Counted from the first letter of the stretch, positions 27,719 through 41,971 are shown. The stretch is DNA of 64,000 nt from Saccharothrix sp. NRRL B-16348 (GCF_001280085.1 NZ_LGED01000221.1:1-64000), one strand, 5' to 3'. The notes: generated from the sequence alone by a model not told the origin. Translations and numbers: made by a program.

Positions 27719-27754
27719 GACGACCGGGCCGCCACGACGGGCGGGCCGGTCGTC
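27719..27754 (+). terminator. Terminator of the protease gene
   Basis: 15-base arms at 27719-27733 and 27740-27754 pair with one mismatch across a 6-nt loop, starting 19 bases after the protease stop codon. Confidence 0.7.
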
Positions 27755-27785
27755 GCCTTCGCGCAGCGGACTTGGAGGTCGTGGT

Positions 27786-28040
27786 TTGCGACGACGAACA
27801 GTCATCCTCCTCGCGGCGGCGATGGCAGCGACCGCCGCGGTCCTGGTCGGGCTGGCCGTCCTGCTGCCCGGCTCCCCCGAGGTCCCCGGCCCGGGCTCAT
27901 GCGACACGCCCTCCGGTCAAGCCTCGGGCCCCGTCGCCGACACACCGGGACGTGGCGACGAGTACTGGGACACCGCGCGGATGAGCAGTGCCCGAGGGGC
28001 TCCGATTCCCGGGAACGCAGAACCGGGGACTTGCCGCTGA
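27786..28040 (+). CDS. Small secreted protein resembling a protease propeptide
   Basis: An 84-residue protein beginning at TTG 27786 with GGAGG 7 bases upstream. A signal peptide (MRRRTVILLAAAMAATAAVLVGLAVLL) is followed by a short polar tail containing GDEYWDTARMSSARG. This tail is alignable with the propeptide motif AEEYWTPTRMAEA of the protease directly upstream. It therefore looks like the 5' remnant of a duplicated protease gene that has lost its catalytic domain, or a free-standing propeptide-like inhibitor. The stop comes right where a mature domain would begin. The coding call is moderately secure; the function is unknown. Confidence 0.5.
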   Translation: MRRRTVILLAAAMAATAAVLVGLAVLLPGSPEVPGPGSCDTPSGQASGPVADTPGRGDEYWDTARMSSARGAPIPGNAEPGTCR

Positions 28041-28172
28041 GCACCGCCTCGACTCGGTAGATCAACCGCCCTCCACGTCCGAGCCGCATTAGCACGCGTG
28101 CGCGATTCGGCGCCACTTTCGCCTCAGGACGAAACCTGGGGCCGGGGACGGGGAAGCGGCACCATTCCGGCC

Positions 28173-29279
28173 ATGCTCCTGCGCAAGCGCGACTTCCGGC
28201 TGCTGTGGTCAGGTCAGACCACGAGCACGTTCGGCAACGCCGTGTCCACCGCGGTCTTCCCGATGATCGCGGTGGCGGAGTTGGGCGCCGGGACGTTCGC
28301 CGTCACGCTCATCGAAGCGGCGATCTGGTTGCCGTGGCTGCTGATCGGCCTGCCCGCCGGTGTGCTGGTCGACCGGCTGCGCAACCGCGCCGTGATGCTG
28401 TGGTGCGACGTCGTCGGCGTGGTCGCCCTGGGGCTGGTGGCGGCGGCCATCGCCTTCGACGTGCTGACGACGACCCAGCTGGTGCTGACGGCGGCGGTCG
28501 GCGGGGTGCGCGCGGTCTCGCCGTGCTGGTGGACGCGCTGACGTTCGTGGGGTCGGCGCTGTGCCTGCTGGGCATCAGGACCGCCGAACCTCCCCTGGGC
28601 CCGCGCACGGATTCCCGGTTCGGGCGGCAGCTCGTCGACGGCGTGCGGTTCACCGTCCAGGACGGGTTCCTGCGCACGTTCGCGGTCACGGGCGGGGTGC
28701 TGAACTTCGCGTTGGCCGGCGCGGGCGCGTTGCAGATTTTGTTCCTGGTGCGGCAGAACGACACCCCGATCGCGTTCGCGGGCGTGTTGATCGCCACCGC
28801 GGGGGTGGGCGGTCTGGTCGGGGCGGCGATGTCCGGGTGGATCGCACTGGCGCTCGGCACCGCGCGGGCGATCGTCGGCGTGACGACCGCCGCCGCGCTC
28901 TTCGGCCTGCTCCTGCCGGTGACCGGTCCGGGTTGGGGGCTGGCCTTCTTCGCGGTGGGCACGGTGGGGCAGACGGCGGCCGTGGTGGCGGTGAACGTCG
29001 TCATGGCGAGCTTCACCCAGCGGTACTGCCCCTCGTGACCTGCTCGGCCGGGTCATGGTGACCTCGCGCGTCATCGCCTACGCCACGGCCGCGGTGGGCG
29101 CGTTGGTCGCGGGCGGCCTCGGCACCGTCTTCGGCGTGCGGGCCGCGCTGTGGGTCCTGGCGCTCTCGGCACTGGCCGCAGTGGCGGTGCAGGTCTTCAG
29201 CCCGATCGCCCGGTCACGGGACCTGTCCACCGCCTACGCGCCGCCGGCCAAGGCGTCCCCCAGCGCGGTACGCCGGTAG
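28173..29279 (+). pseudogene. Broken MFS exporter (EntS/MFS_3 type)
   Basis: The pieces read as one major facilitator. The start MLLRKRDFRLLWSGQTTSTFGN and the first four helices occupy one frame to about 28510. A second frame carries LVDALTFVGSALCLLG onward, up to RYCP at about 29034. A third frame resumes with DLLGRVMVTSRVIAYATAAVG to the stop at 29279. At the first junction roughly 45 residues normally linking helices 4 and 5 are absent, so there is a deletion as well as a frameshift. The second shift fits one extra C in a CCCC run. Overall length is about 370 codons against about 410 for intact relatives. The protein cannot be functional as written. Confidence 0.8.
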
Positions 29280-30186
29280 ACGACCTCACGGCCCTGCCGC
29301 GTGCGCTCCACCAACCCGGACCGCCGCAGCACGCCCAGGTGGTCGCCCACCACGCCGATGCCCGCGTCCAGTTCCCGCGCCAACGCGGTCGTGGTGCCGG
29401 GTGTCGCCAACGCCGTCAGCAGCCGCGCCCGGGAACGGCCGATCAGCTCGGCCAGCGGGTCTCCCGTGCGCCGCGTCGCGTGCGGGCGTGCCGGGTAGAG
29501 CAGCCCGACCGGTCCGTCGTCGGCCGCCAGCACGGTCAACCCCGGGCGCACGAACACCGAGGGCACCAGGACGAGCCCGGCGGCGTGCAGCGGGAGCCGG
29601 GCCTTGCCCGGGATCGAGGCGATCCGGATGCCGCGGTCGGTCGGCCGCACCTCGGGGTGCAGCCCGGCGACGACCCCCGGCCAGCCGACCCGCCGCAGCT
29701 CGTCGCGCCGGAACTCGAGATCCCCGTCGTACACCTCGCTCAGCGACGGCCAGTGCGGCGCCAGCAGCCGCCGCCAGCAGGCGTCCAGCACCTCGGCGAC
29801 CAGGTCGATCACGTTCGGCGACGTCAACGCCGTGACCACCCGCTTGCTGCACGCCGGGTTCAGCCGCAGGCAGCGGGTGACCTCGCGGCGGACCTGCGAC
29901 AGCGGTGTGGCCCGCAGCGCGGCGAGGTCGTCCTCCCAGGTCTGCCGCGGACCGTCCGGTGGGCGGGCCAGGAAGTCGGCGCCGTGGCGACGCCCTTGGA
30001 GGCCGCGCACGAGCGCCAGGTCGACGGTCGCGCACAGTTCGGCGTAGGCGTCGTCCAGCCCGGCGGCCAGTCCACCGGGCTCTCGGCCCGGTCGAGCCGG
30101 TCCACCAGCCTGGTGAGCTCGAAGATCGGCGACGGCCCGAACCGGCACCGGTCGAGGTCCGCGGGCGCGCACTCAATGGTCAGCAC
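29234..30186 (-). pseudogene. Frameshifted ArsR-family (DUF5937-type) regulator
   Basis: The GTG 30186 frame encodes MLTIECAPADLDRCRFGPSPIFELTRLVDRLDRAESP, a typical N-terminus of the ArsR/DUF5937 family. The remaining about 280 residues (GGLAAGLDDAYAELCAT to the C-terminal winged helix RELDAGIGVVGDHLGVLRRSGLVERTRQGREVVYRR) are in another frame. One base gained or lost at about 30073-30085 explains the break. The gene ends inside the 3' end of the broken MFS gene (46-bp convergent overlap). Such regulators usually control a neighbouring MFS exporter, so the pair appears to be decaying together, unless both breaks are sequencing errors. Confidence 0.75.
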
Positions 30187-30784
30187 GGCTCACCGGGCAC
30201 CCAGGACGGCACCACCGGTCACACCTCCAGAGCCGGACGTGGCGGTCAGCACCGCGGCGGGTGCGACCAACCCGTCGTCGCGCGGCACGTCGATCCCCTC
30301 CAACCGCAGCATAAACGTCGTCCGGTCCGGTGATCACGACGTCGTGCGACGGCACGGCCCTGATAGCGCCGCGCACCAACGCTTCCACGCCCGCTGGGTC
30401 GGAGAACCTGCTCCACCGGGCCGCCCGGGCGTTGCTGCGCGGGGCGCTGGACTTCCTGCACACCACGGAGTCGGCCGAGCGGATCGTCATCGAGGACGAC
30501 GGCGGACAGGCGGCGACAGCTCCGGCAGCGCCTCCGCCGGCCTTCCAGCGCAAGTTGCCTGGCGCAACCCGCCTGTCAGGCGATCGCCCGACACCGCGCC
30601 GAAGTCGGTGCGTGCTTTCACGGCCGTGAAAGTCCGAAGAAAGTGCCGTGTCGACGATGGTCGTGCTCATCGAATCCGACGACGGGAGGTGCGTCGTCCT
30701 GGCGAAGTCGCGCCAAGGGCATGTCCAACCTCGACCGATCCTGCCGTAGGGGCTTGATCGGTCTCATCCCCGGAGGACGTCGAA
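30187..30784. other. 598-bp stretch without a supportable gene
   Basis: Both strands carry open frames of about 100 codons here, but none has a ribosome site together with recognisable protein features, and the best ones overlap on opposite strands. Given the broken genes to the left, this may be eroded coding DNA. I see only the presumed promoter of the 30785 gene near its right end. Confidence 0.4.
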
Positions 30785-31258
30785 ATGAAGAAATTGCGCG
30801 GCGGGCTGCTCGTGTGCCTCCTCTTCCTCGGCTTCGCACTGGCGGTGACGACACCCGCGCACGCGGCCAAGCTGGGCACCAGGCCCAACTGGGGTGCGTG
30901 CGGCGTTTCCACCGACAGCCAGAAGCTGGTCTACCAGTTCGGCACTTCCGAGCTGAGGTGCGGCACCGCCAGTTGGGGTTACCGCCACATCAAGGACAGG
31001 CACTACACCGAGTTCCAGAACCTGGCGAGCGCGGGCGGGCTCAACTGGAGCGACCTGGTGCACTGGGCCATCCACTACAACGTCGACGACCCCGACCACG
31101 TCGTCGTCGACGGGACCGACGGCTGCCGGGACCGGCTGCTGTACCTGCACGACCGCAACGGTCGCGAGGTGTGGCAGCAGCGCTTCAAGGTGATCTACAA
31201 CGCCCTCGACGGCCGTATCATCACCACTTATCCCAGCAGTTCCATCTGCGTGCGGTAA
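30785..31258 (+). CDS. Small secreted protein with BECR-fold (RNase toxin)-like C-terminus
   Basis: A 157-residue exported protein with signal peptide MKKLRGGLLVCLLFLGFALAVTTPAHA. The mature part of about 130 residues contains four Cys (39, 59, 114, 155), enough for two disulfides. The motif YRHIKDRH (68-73) followed by a C-terminal KVIYNALDGRIITTYPS (135-151) resembles the active-site layout of barnase/EndoU/colicin/RelE-type (BECR) ribonuclease toxins. In those, an N-terminal His/Lys/Arg region and a terminal strand with T-x-Y/F-P shape the active site. No immunity gene is obvious; the next gene is convergent. Family placement is my inference from motif layout; the secreted nature is clear. 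Confidence 0.65.
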   Translation: MKKLRGGLLVCLLFLGFALAVTTPAHAAKLGTRPNWGACGVSTDSQKLVYQFGTSELRCGTASWGYRHIKDRHYTEFQNLASAGGLNWSDLVHWAIHYNVDDPDHVVVDGTDGCRDRLLYLHDRNGREVWQQRFKVIYNALDGRIITTYPSSSICVR

Positions 31259-31272
31259 CTCGCGCCGACACC

Positions 31273-31304
31273 CCGGCCCGGCACCCGATCAGGTGCCGGG
31301 CCGG
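31273..31304. terminator. Bidirectional terminator
   Basis: A perfect 13-bp stem, CCGGCCCGGCACC (31273-31285) with 31292-31304, and a 6-nt loop lies just after the secreted-protein stop and overlaps the last codons of the convergent 31289 gene. Confidence 0.75.
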
Positions 31305-31708
31305 TCGGGCGACCAGTAGCCGCTCTCCGTGCCGGCCAGGGGGATCGATTTCCGCGCGGGGCCGCGCCGGTCGACGAGCGAAATCCGACCGTCGGCCGAC
31401 CGGGCGAGCCGGATCTCGAGGAGCGACGAGTAGATGTCCGCTTCGAACATCTCCTCGATCCACAGCGCGATGCGCTTGATCCGGATCCCGTCCCACTCGC
31501 CCTGGGGTGACTGGGAAAGGCCGGGGATGTCGTCCTCGCCCAACTGAGCGACGTACTCCGCGAGCAGGTCCGCCCCCAGTTCGACCCGGACCGTCCGATC
31601 CTCGCCGTGCAGTGCGAACGTGCCCGCCTCGGGATCCAGACCGGAAATCCGGTGTCGACGCCCGACGATCTCGCCGATGCCGCTGAAGAGAGCTTCTCCG
31701 TCAGTCAT
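31289..31708 (-). CDS. Hypothetical acidic protein, 139 residues
   Basis: A soluble acidic protein with no signal, membrane segment or family that I recognise. It begins at ATG 31708 with a GAGG ribosome site and is rich in short beta-prone segments (RISGLDPEAGTFALHG, DGRISLVDRRG) around a central helix (IKRIALWIEEMFEADIYSSLLEI). It is convergent with the BECR-like secreted protein and shares its terminator. An immunity role would be pure speculation given the orientation. The codon usage and start signal support a real gene. Confidence 0.55.
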   Translation of the reverse strand: MTDGEALFSGIGEIVGRRHRISGLDPEAGTFALHGEDRTVRVELGADLLAEYVAQLGEDDIPGLSQSPQGEWDGIRIKRIALWIEEMFEADIYSSLLEIRLARSADGRISLVDRRGPARKSIPLAGTESGYWSPDRPGT

Positions 31709-31826
31709 GTCAACCTCGGTGATTCACGGCCATGATGGGCCGGCTGTCGGCGAAGGGCGCTTCGCACAGCTTACGGTGCGGTCGAAAGAGGGGCGAACTC
31801 CGCCACTCCGGGCCGAATTGATCCCG

Positions 31827-32969
31827 TCAGTTCATCAGCAGCAGCGCCCAGTCGCCTTGGTGGTTCTCCGGCCGCGCCGTGATCGTGACCTCTCCCCCGG
31901 TCACGGGGAGCTCGTGGACCGACACGTAATCCGCGTAGTCCCACGATCCCAAGGTGCGGGCCACGCCGCCGAAGTCGACCAACACCCGGCCTGGCGCGTT
32001 GGTGACGAAGCGGTACGTGCCGCGCTCCGGCAGCACCGCGGTCACCTGCTGGACACGGCTGGGATCGGCCGGGTCCGACCGCAGCAGGACCTCGCCGTCC
32101 TCCGACGCCACGTGGTTCTCCACCGAGGCGATCCGCGAAGGGCGCGGCGGCAGCGGGTACTCGTCGATCAGCACCGGCTCCCCGAGCGACACCCGCACCT
32201 CCGAGCCCGGTGGCACGGGCAGCGGTTCGGCGCCCGCGACCGGTGGCTCCGGGAACGCCGTCACGGTGACCACGGCCTCCTTGCCGACGACCAGACCGCT
32301 CCAGTCGGCGGTCTCCGGAACCAGGCCGCCGCAGAGCGTCTCGAACGCGGGAACACCGTTGACCGCAACGGCCACTCGGAAACCGGACCGACGGCCGTCG
32401 TCGGCCACGCACTCGGTGAACACCCCAGGTGATCCGAAGCGCGGCCGGTAGCGAACGGCCACCGGTTCGGGCGTCAACGCCATCCCTTTCGCCACGATGC
32501 GGGCGCCCTCGCGGTACTCCCCTTCGCGGGGTGCCGAGGAAGGGGTGGGGACCGCCGCGGCCGGTTCGCTCCCGCGGTGTGACGTCGTCATGGTCACCAC
32601 CGTGGCTGCCAGCAGCAAGCACACCGCCACCGCCAGCGCGCGTCGCCGGCGGCCGACCCGCGCCTTGTCCACGACCGCCGCCATCCGCGTCACGTGCACG
32701 TCTACGGTCTCGTGCTGAGACAGCCCCATGTCCGGCGCGGAGTGCCGCTCTCGCCGCCACCACGCGGCGTAGGTCTTGACGAGGATCTGGTGCGCGTACA
32801 GCTCTGGGGCACGACGGACCCGCCACCACACCCGCCGTACCCGTGCCAGCGCGGTTCGCAGCAGTTCTTCGGCACGCGCGGCATCACCCGTCAACAGGTG
32901 TGCCGTGCGCGACAACCACGGCGACGCTCTCCTCACGAACTCCTCGAAACCTTCAGGCGACCGCATCAT
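31827..32969 (-). CDS. Membrane protein fusing a sigma-70 region-2-like domain to an extracellular domain
   Basis: A 380-residue protein. Residues about 8-75 (FEEFVRRASPWLSRTAHLLTGDAARAEELLRTALARV to LVKTYAAWWRRERH) match region 2 of SigE-type ECF sigma factors. No region 4 follows. Instead come a linker, a membrane helix (about 111-127, ALAVAVCLLLAATVVT) and an extracytoplasmic part of about 250 residues that is beta-rich and Pro-rich. The layout recalls membrane-anchored anti-sigma or sensor proteins built from a captured sigma domain. ATG 32969 (or 32966) follows a GAGGGGGA ribosome site. No intact sigma factor gene lies adjacent. The region-2 resemblance is good; the role is unknown. Confidence 0.75.
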   Translation of the reverse strand: MMRSPEGFEEFVRRASPWLSRTAHLLTGDAARAEELLRTALARVRRVWWRVRRAPELYAHQILVKTYAAWWRRERHSAPDMGLSQHETVDVHVTRMAAVVDKARVGRRRRALAVAVCLLLAATVVTMTTSHRGSEPAAAVPTPSSAPREGEYREGARIVAKGMALTPEPVAVRYRPRFGSPGVFTECVADDGRRSGFRVAVAVNGVPAFETLCGGLVPETADWSGLVVGKEAVVTVTAFPEPPVAGAEPLPVPPGSEVRVSLGEPVLIDEYPLPPRPSRIASVENHVASEDGEVLLRSDPADPSRVQQVTAVLPERGTYRFVTNAPGRVLVDFGGVARTLGSWDYADYVSVHELPVTGGEVTITARPENHQGDWALLLMN

Positions 32970-33050
32970 TCCCCCTCGACCCCGACGACGAAGAAGCCAC
33001 GATGTTGTCAAAGCGGTGGCTTCTTCATGCGACATACGGTCAAGGCTGCG

Positions 33051-33620
33051 TCAGGAACCCTCGTGGAGGACCGCTCCACCGGCGTCGAGCGCCTGATAGA
33101 CGGGCTGGTTGGGCGAGGGGTCCTTCGGCACGCCGGTCAGATCGGCCAAGAAGCTGCCGCCGCCGACCTGCGCGGCCACGACCCGGCCCGACGCCGTCCG
33201 GATGTTCACCTTGGCGACGTCGGCACGCACGGCCCCGTAGGTGTACCAACTCCCGCTCGACGGGTAGTCCGTCAAACCCGTCGCGGACACGACCTTCCCG
33301 TGGTCGATCTCCCGCCTCGCCGCGCCGGTGCGGGTCTCGGTGTCAGCGCCGGTGGCGGTGGCGCTGCACACCATGAAGACCGACTCCGACCGCGCCACGA
33401 CCACCGTCTCCCGGCCGCGCACCATGCTCGGGCCGGCGTTGAACGATCCGGCGGGCGCCGGATCGTTCAACGCCACGCACCGTTCCAGGGCCGCGGCGAC
33501 ACCCGGCGGTGTCTGGCCTGGCGCGGGGTGTGGCAGGCCGACCAACACCGCGGGCACTTGAGCCACCGCCCACAACGCCGCCAGCAGCAGCACCGCCGCC
33601 GCAAGTCCGATCCGCAACAT
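33051..33620 (-). CDS. Membrane-anchored hypothetical protein
   Basis: A 189-residue protein beginning MLRIGLAAAVLLLAALWAVAQVPAVLVGL, an N-terminal anchor or signal. It is followed by an extracytoplasmic domain with regular beta-prone segments (ETVVVARSESVFMVCSATATG, KVNIRTASGRVVAAQVGG) and two Cys. GGTGGGCGGG precedes ATG 33620. It is upstream of and co-directional with the sigma-region-2 fusion gene (81 bp apart), and the two extracellular parts may work together. A perfect 34-bp inverted repeat lies inside the coding sequence (33438-33471). No family recognised. Confidence 0.6.
   Translation of the reverse strand: MLRIGLAAAVLLLAALWAVAQVPAVLVGLPHPAPGQTPPGVAAALERCVALNDPAPAGSFNAGPSMVRGRETVVVARSESVFMVCSATATGADTETRTGAARREIDHGKVVSATGLTDYPSSGSWYTYGAVRADVAKVNIRTASGRVVAAQVGGGSFLADLTGVPKDPSPNQPVYQALDAGGAVLHEGS
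33438..33471. repeat. Perfect 16-bp inverted repeat inside the coding sequence
   Basis: GTTGAACGATCCGGCG (33438-33453), two bases, then its exact complement (33456-33471). It encodes the segment ALNDPAPAGSFNA of the 33051 protein. A hairpin this strong within a reading frame is unusual. Confidence 0.9.
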
Positions 33621-33758
33621 CCCGCCCACCCCCACGCCGATTCTCCCACCGCGTCGCCTGTGCGGTGCCACAACTCCGCACTTCGGTCGCTACGGTCTGT
33701 GCACGCCTCCTATCGAGACGTAATTGACACTTCTCGGGACTCACGTCAGACTTAGTGA

Positions 33759-35270
<1,512 letters not shown>

Positions 35271-35304
35271 CCCGGTCCACGGGGTCCCATCACGGGTGAT
35301 GCCA

Positions 35305-35332
35305 GGCGCGGGGTGCGATCGCACCCCGCGCC
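35305..35332 (+). terminator. Terminator of the cutinase gene
   Basis: A 28-bp perfect palindrome: GGCGCGGGGTGC (35305-35316), GATC loop, complement at 35321-35332. It lies 34 bases after the cutinase stop. Confidence 0.8.
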
Positions 35333-35392
35333 TTCCGCTGTGCGCGGCGCACCGGCCCGGAAGACGTCCGGCGTCTCGATGGGTCCACACCC

Positions 35393-40026
<4,634 letters not shown>

Positions 40027-40030
40027 GGCC

Positions 40031-40071
40031 GCGACGGCACCGTCCCGCTCACCGCGGGACGGTGCCGTCGC
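40031..40071. terminator. Bidirectional terminator between GH26 and LPMO genes
   Basis: A perfect 18-bp stem (40031-40048 with 40054-40071) and a 5-nt loop lies between convergent stop codons. Confidence 0.9.
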
Positions 40072-40076
40072 GCAGG

Positions 40077-40742
40077 TCAGCCGAAGTCGATGTCGCTGCA
40101 CAGGAAGTACTTCTGGTCCATGTGCGACGCCTTCCAGATCGTGACGAGGACGTGCCGCCCGCTGTAGCCGGAGGTGGACACGTCGGTCTTGTACTCGAAC
40201 TGGGAGCCGTACCGGCCGGTCTGCTTGACGAAGTCCAGGTCGCCCCAGCCGATCAGGGAGCTCGTGGGGTCGAAGCCCTGCTTGGTGATGTAGACCTTCA
40301 GGTAGTCGGCCCCGTGCCGGGCCACGTCCTGCACCGTGACGGGGAAGCTGCTGCCCACCCTGGTGGTCTGCCAAGGACCGGGGTTGTCCATCGGCGCGTA
40401 ACGCCCGCCCTCGGCGCGCCCCGCGCTGCAGATCTGGCCGTCCGGGACGGCGCTTTCGATGTCCTCGCCCAGGTTGTTGGCGTACAGGGCGTTCCAGTTC
40501 CACATGGCGTCGGCGCTCTGGTGCCAGGCCAGGTAGCACATGAAGTCCTGCTCCTGCATGCCCGGCGCGTCGGGGCCGTTCCACCGGGTGGCGCAGCCGT
40601 AGTTCCGGGTCGGCGGGTCGACGACGGTGCCGTGGGCGGAGGCGCGGGTCGGCTGGAAGGCCAGCGCCGAGGCGACGAGCGACAGCAGCAGTGCGAGGTG
40701 CAGGGCGGTCCGGCGGCGGGCTGGGGGTGCTGCGGTGTGCAT
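40077..40742 (-). CDS. AA10 lytic polysaccharide monooxygenase
   Basis: A 221-residue secreted copper enzyme. Signal cleavage at ASA leaves His37 as the mature N-terminus (HGTVVDPPTRNYGC), as required for the copper histidine brace; the second ligand is His143 in ARHGADYL and the axial Phe is Phe220 in the terminal SDIDFG. The MCYLAWHQSADAMWNWNALY and CSAGRAEGGRYAPMDNPGPWQT segments resemble the cellulose-active ScLPMO10B/CelS2 clade. It has no attached CBM. GGAGGA precedes ATG 40742. It would oxidatively cleave cellulose and help the mannanases and xylanase reach cell-wall polymers. The 276 bp upstream hold no gene. Confidence 0.94.
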   Translation of the reverse strand: MHTAAPPARRRTALHLALLLSLVASALAFQPTRASAHGTVVDPPTRNYGCATRWNGPDAPGMQEQDFMCYLAWHQSADAMWNWNALYANNLGEDIESAVPDGQICSAGRAEGGRYAPMDNPGPWQTTRVGSSFPVTVQDVARHGADYLKVYITKQGFDPTSSLIGWGDLDFVKQTGRYGSQFEYKTDVSTSGYSGRHVLVTIWKASHMDQKYFLCSDIDFG

Positions 40743-41018
40743 GCGGTGTCCTCCGTGTCTGAAGTGGTGCCGGCGGCAGGGTGCCGGTCGGCGAGCGTTC
40801 GTCCGGGATGTCCCCGGGGACGGCGGTCGTGGCCGGGGCGGTGGCGTCGTCGGAGGTCGACGACGCCACCGCTTCCGCACGAGCGGGACCAGCCGGCCGC
40901 CACCGAGCGGTCCCGCTCACCCCCACGCGGTCGGGCCACGCGGAGGCGTCTTCGGGGTGACCACGGCGAGCGGTGCACGGGCCGACGCTCACCCGGTCGT
41001 CGGGTGAGGTGGCCGGCG

Positions 41019-41495
41019 TCAGCCCGTCACGCGCCCCGGTTGTCGGCGTTGGTCGAGCGCCGGTTCGCTGGTCGGGTCGAGAGCGTCAGTCGGTCGGTGC
41101 CGAGCCCGTCGCGGCTGGTCGGCGGCCATGAGCACCAGGCACGCGGTGATCAGGACGAGGTTCTTGACGACGAACTCGCCCTCGGTGGTGAGCAGCAGCG
41201 GGTTGCCCGCCTGGAACGCCGCCTGCGGCTGGACCACCAGCACGAGGAACGTCCCCAGCAGGTGTCCCAAGGCCACCGCCGCGACCCACCGCAGCCCGCG
41301 GCCGAGCCACAGCGCCGCGCCGAGCACGACCTCCGCCGTCCCGAGCGAGGCCAGCAGCAGGTGGCGGTCCAGCCAGGGCACGGTGCGGGCGACCAGGTCG
41401 GCGACCGGTGTCAGGTCGGCGACCTTGAGGGCGCCGAACCAGACGAACACCAGGCCGAGCGAGCCGCGCAGCAGCGTGACCGCGCGGGCCGTCAC
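41019..41495 (-). CDS. DoxX-family membrane protein
   Basis: A 158-residue protein with four membrane helices (about 5-25, 45-65, 70-90, 105-125), containing GLVFVWFGALKVADLTP and LGTAEVVLGAALWLGRG, typical of the DoxX/SURF4-like family. It starts at GTG 41495 inside the stop of the preceding lipoprotein gene (GTGA), so the two are translationally coupled. DoxX proteins are linked to redox homeostasis at the membrane, but their chemistry is not settled. The coupling to a His-rich lipoprotein suggests a joint function. Confidence 0.82.
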   Translation of the reverse strand: MTARAVTLLRGSLGLVFVWFGALKVADLTPVADLVARTVPWLDRHLLLASLGTAEVVLGAALWLGRGLRWVAAVALGHLLGTFLVLVVQPQAAFQAGNPLLLTTEGEFVVKNLVLITACLVLMAADQPRRARHRPTDALDPTSEPALDQRRQPGRVTG

Positions 41496-41905
41496 GGTGC
41501 ACCGCACGTGGTGGTGTCGGCGGGGTCGACGCGCCACTGCCCGTCGTGCAGTCGGAGCAGGTGCTCGCCGGTGCGCCCGCCGTGCCGCCAGGCGACCCGG
41601 GCGAGGTCCGGCCCGTCGGCGACGACGCCGAGCACCTCGTACGGGACACCGGGTTCGCAGTGCGCGAGCCGGCCGACGAACGCCTCCCGCGGGTCGCGCC
41701 GCTGTGCGTCGGTGGTCCACATGTCCCACGCCGTGGTCGGGTCGCCGCCCGAGAGCAGGCCGAGGTAGGTGGTGGCGACCCCGCGCAGCCGCGCGGCGTC
41801 CTCCGCCGTCATCGAGTGGTGCTGGTGGTGCGAGTGGTCGGGTTCGCCGGACGCGCATCCCGCGGCGACCGCGACGGTCAGGGCGAGGCAGACGACTGTT
41901 CTCAC
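41492..41905 (-). CDS. His-rich lipoprotein
   Basis: A 137-residue lipoprotein: signal MRTVVCLALTVAVAAGCAS with the lipobox Cys at about residue 17, followed at once by a metal-binding-like DHSHHQHHSM stretch. An NTF2/SnoaL-like region follows (ATTYLGLLSGGDPTTAWDMWTTDAQR, then VAWRHGGRTGEHLLRLHDGQWRVDP). The His cluster could bind copper or another metal at the membrane surface (inference), which would be interesting beside a copper enzyme. Overlaps the DoxX gene by 4 bp. Confidence 0.72.
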   Translation of the reverse strand: MRTVVCLALTVAVAAGCASGEPDHSHHQHHSMTAEDAARLRGVATTYLGLLSGGDPTTAWDMWTTDAQRRDPREAFVGRLAHCEPGVPYEVLGVVADGPDLARVAWRHGGRTGEHLLRLHDGQWRVDPADTTTCGAP

Positions 41906-41971
41906 GTGGATCCTCCCGGGATGGCCGGGCAGCGGCCCCGCGTCGTTGCGGGACCGCCACCCACCTGGGCG

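Noticed and set aside
30330..30629. 100-codon plus-strand frame in the gap after the ArsR remnant
   Set aside because: No ribosome site, no recognisable motif, and a competing frame on the other strand; kept as unassigned DNA.
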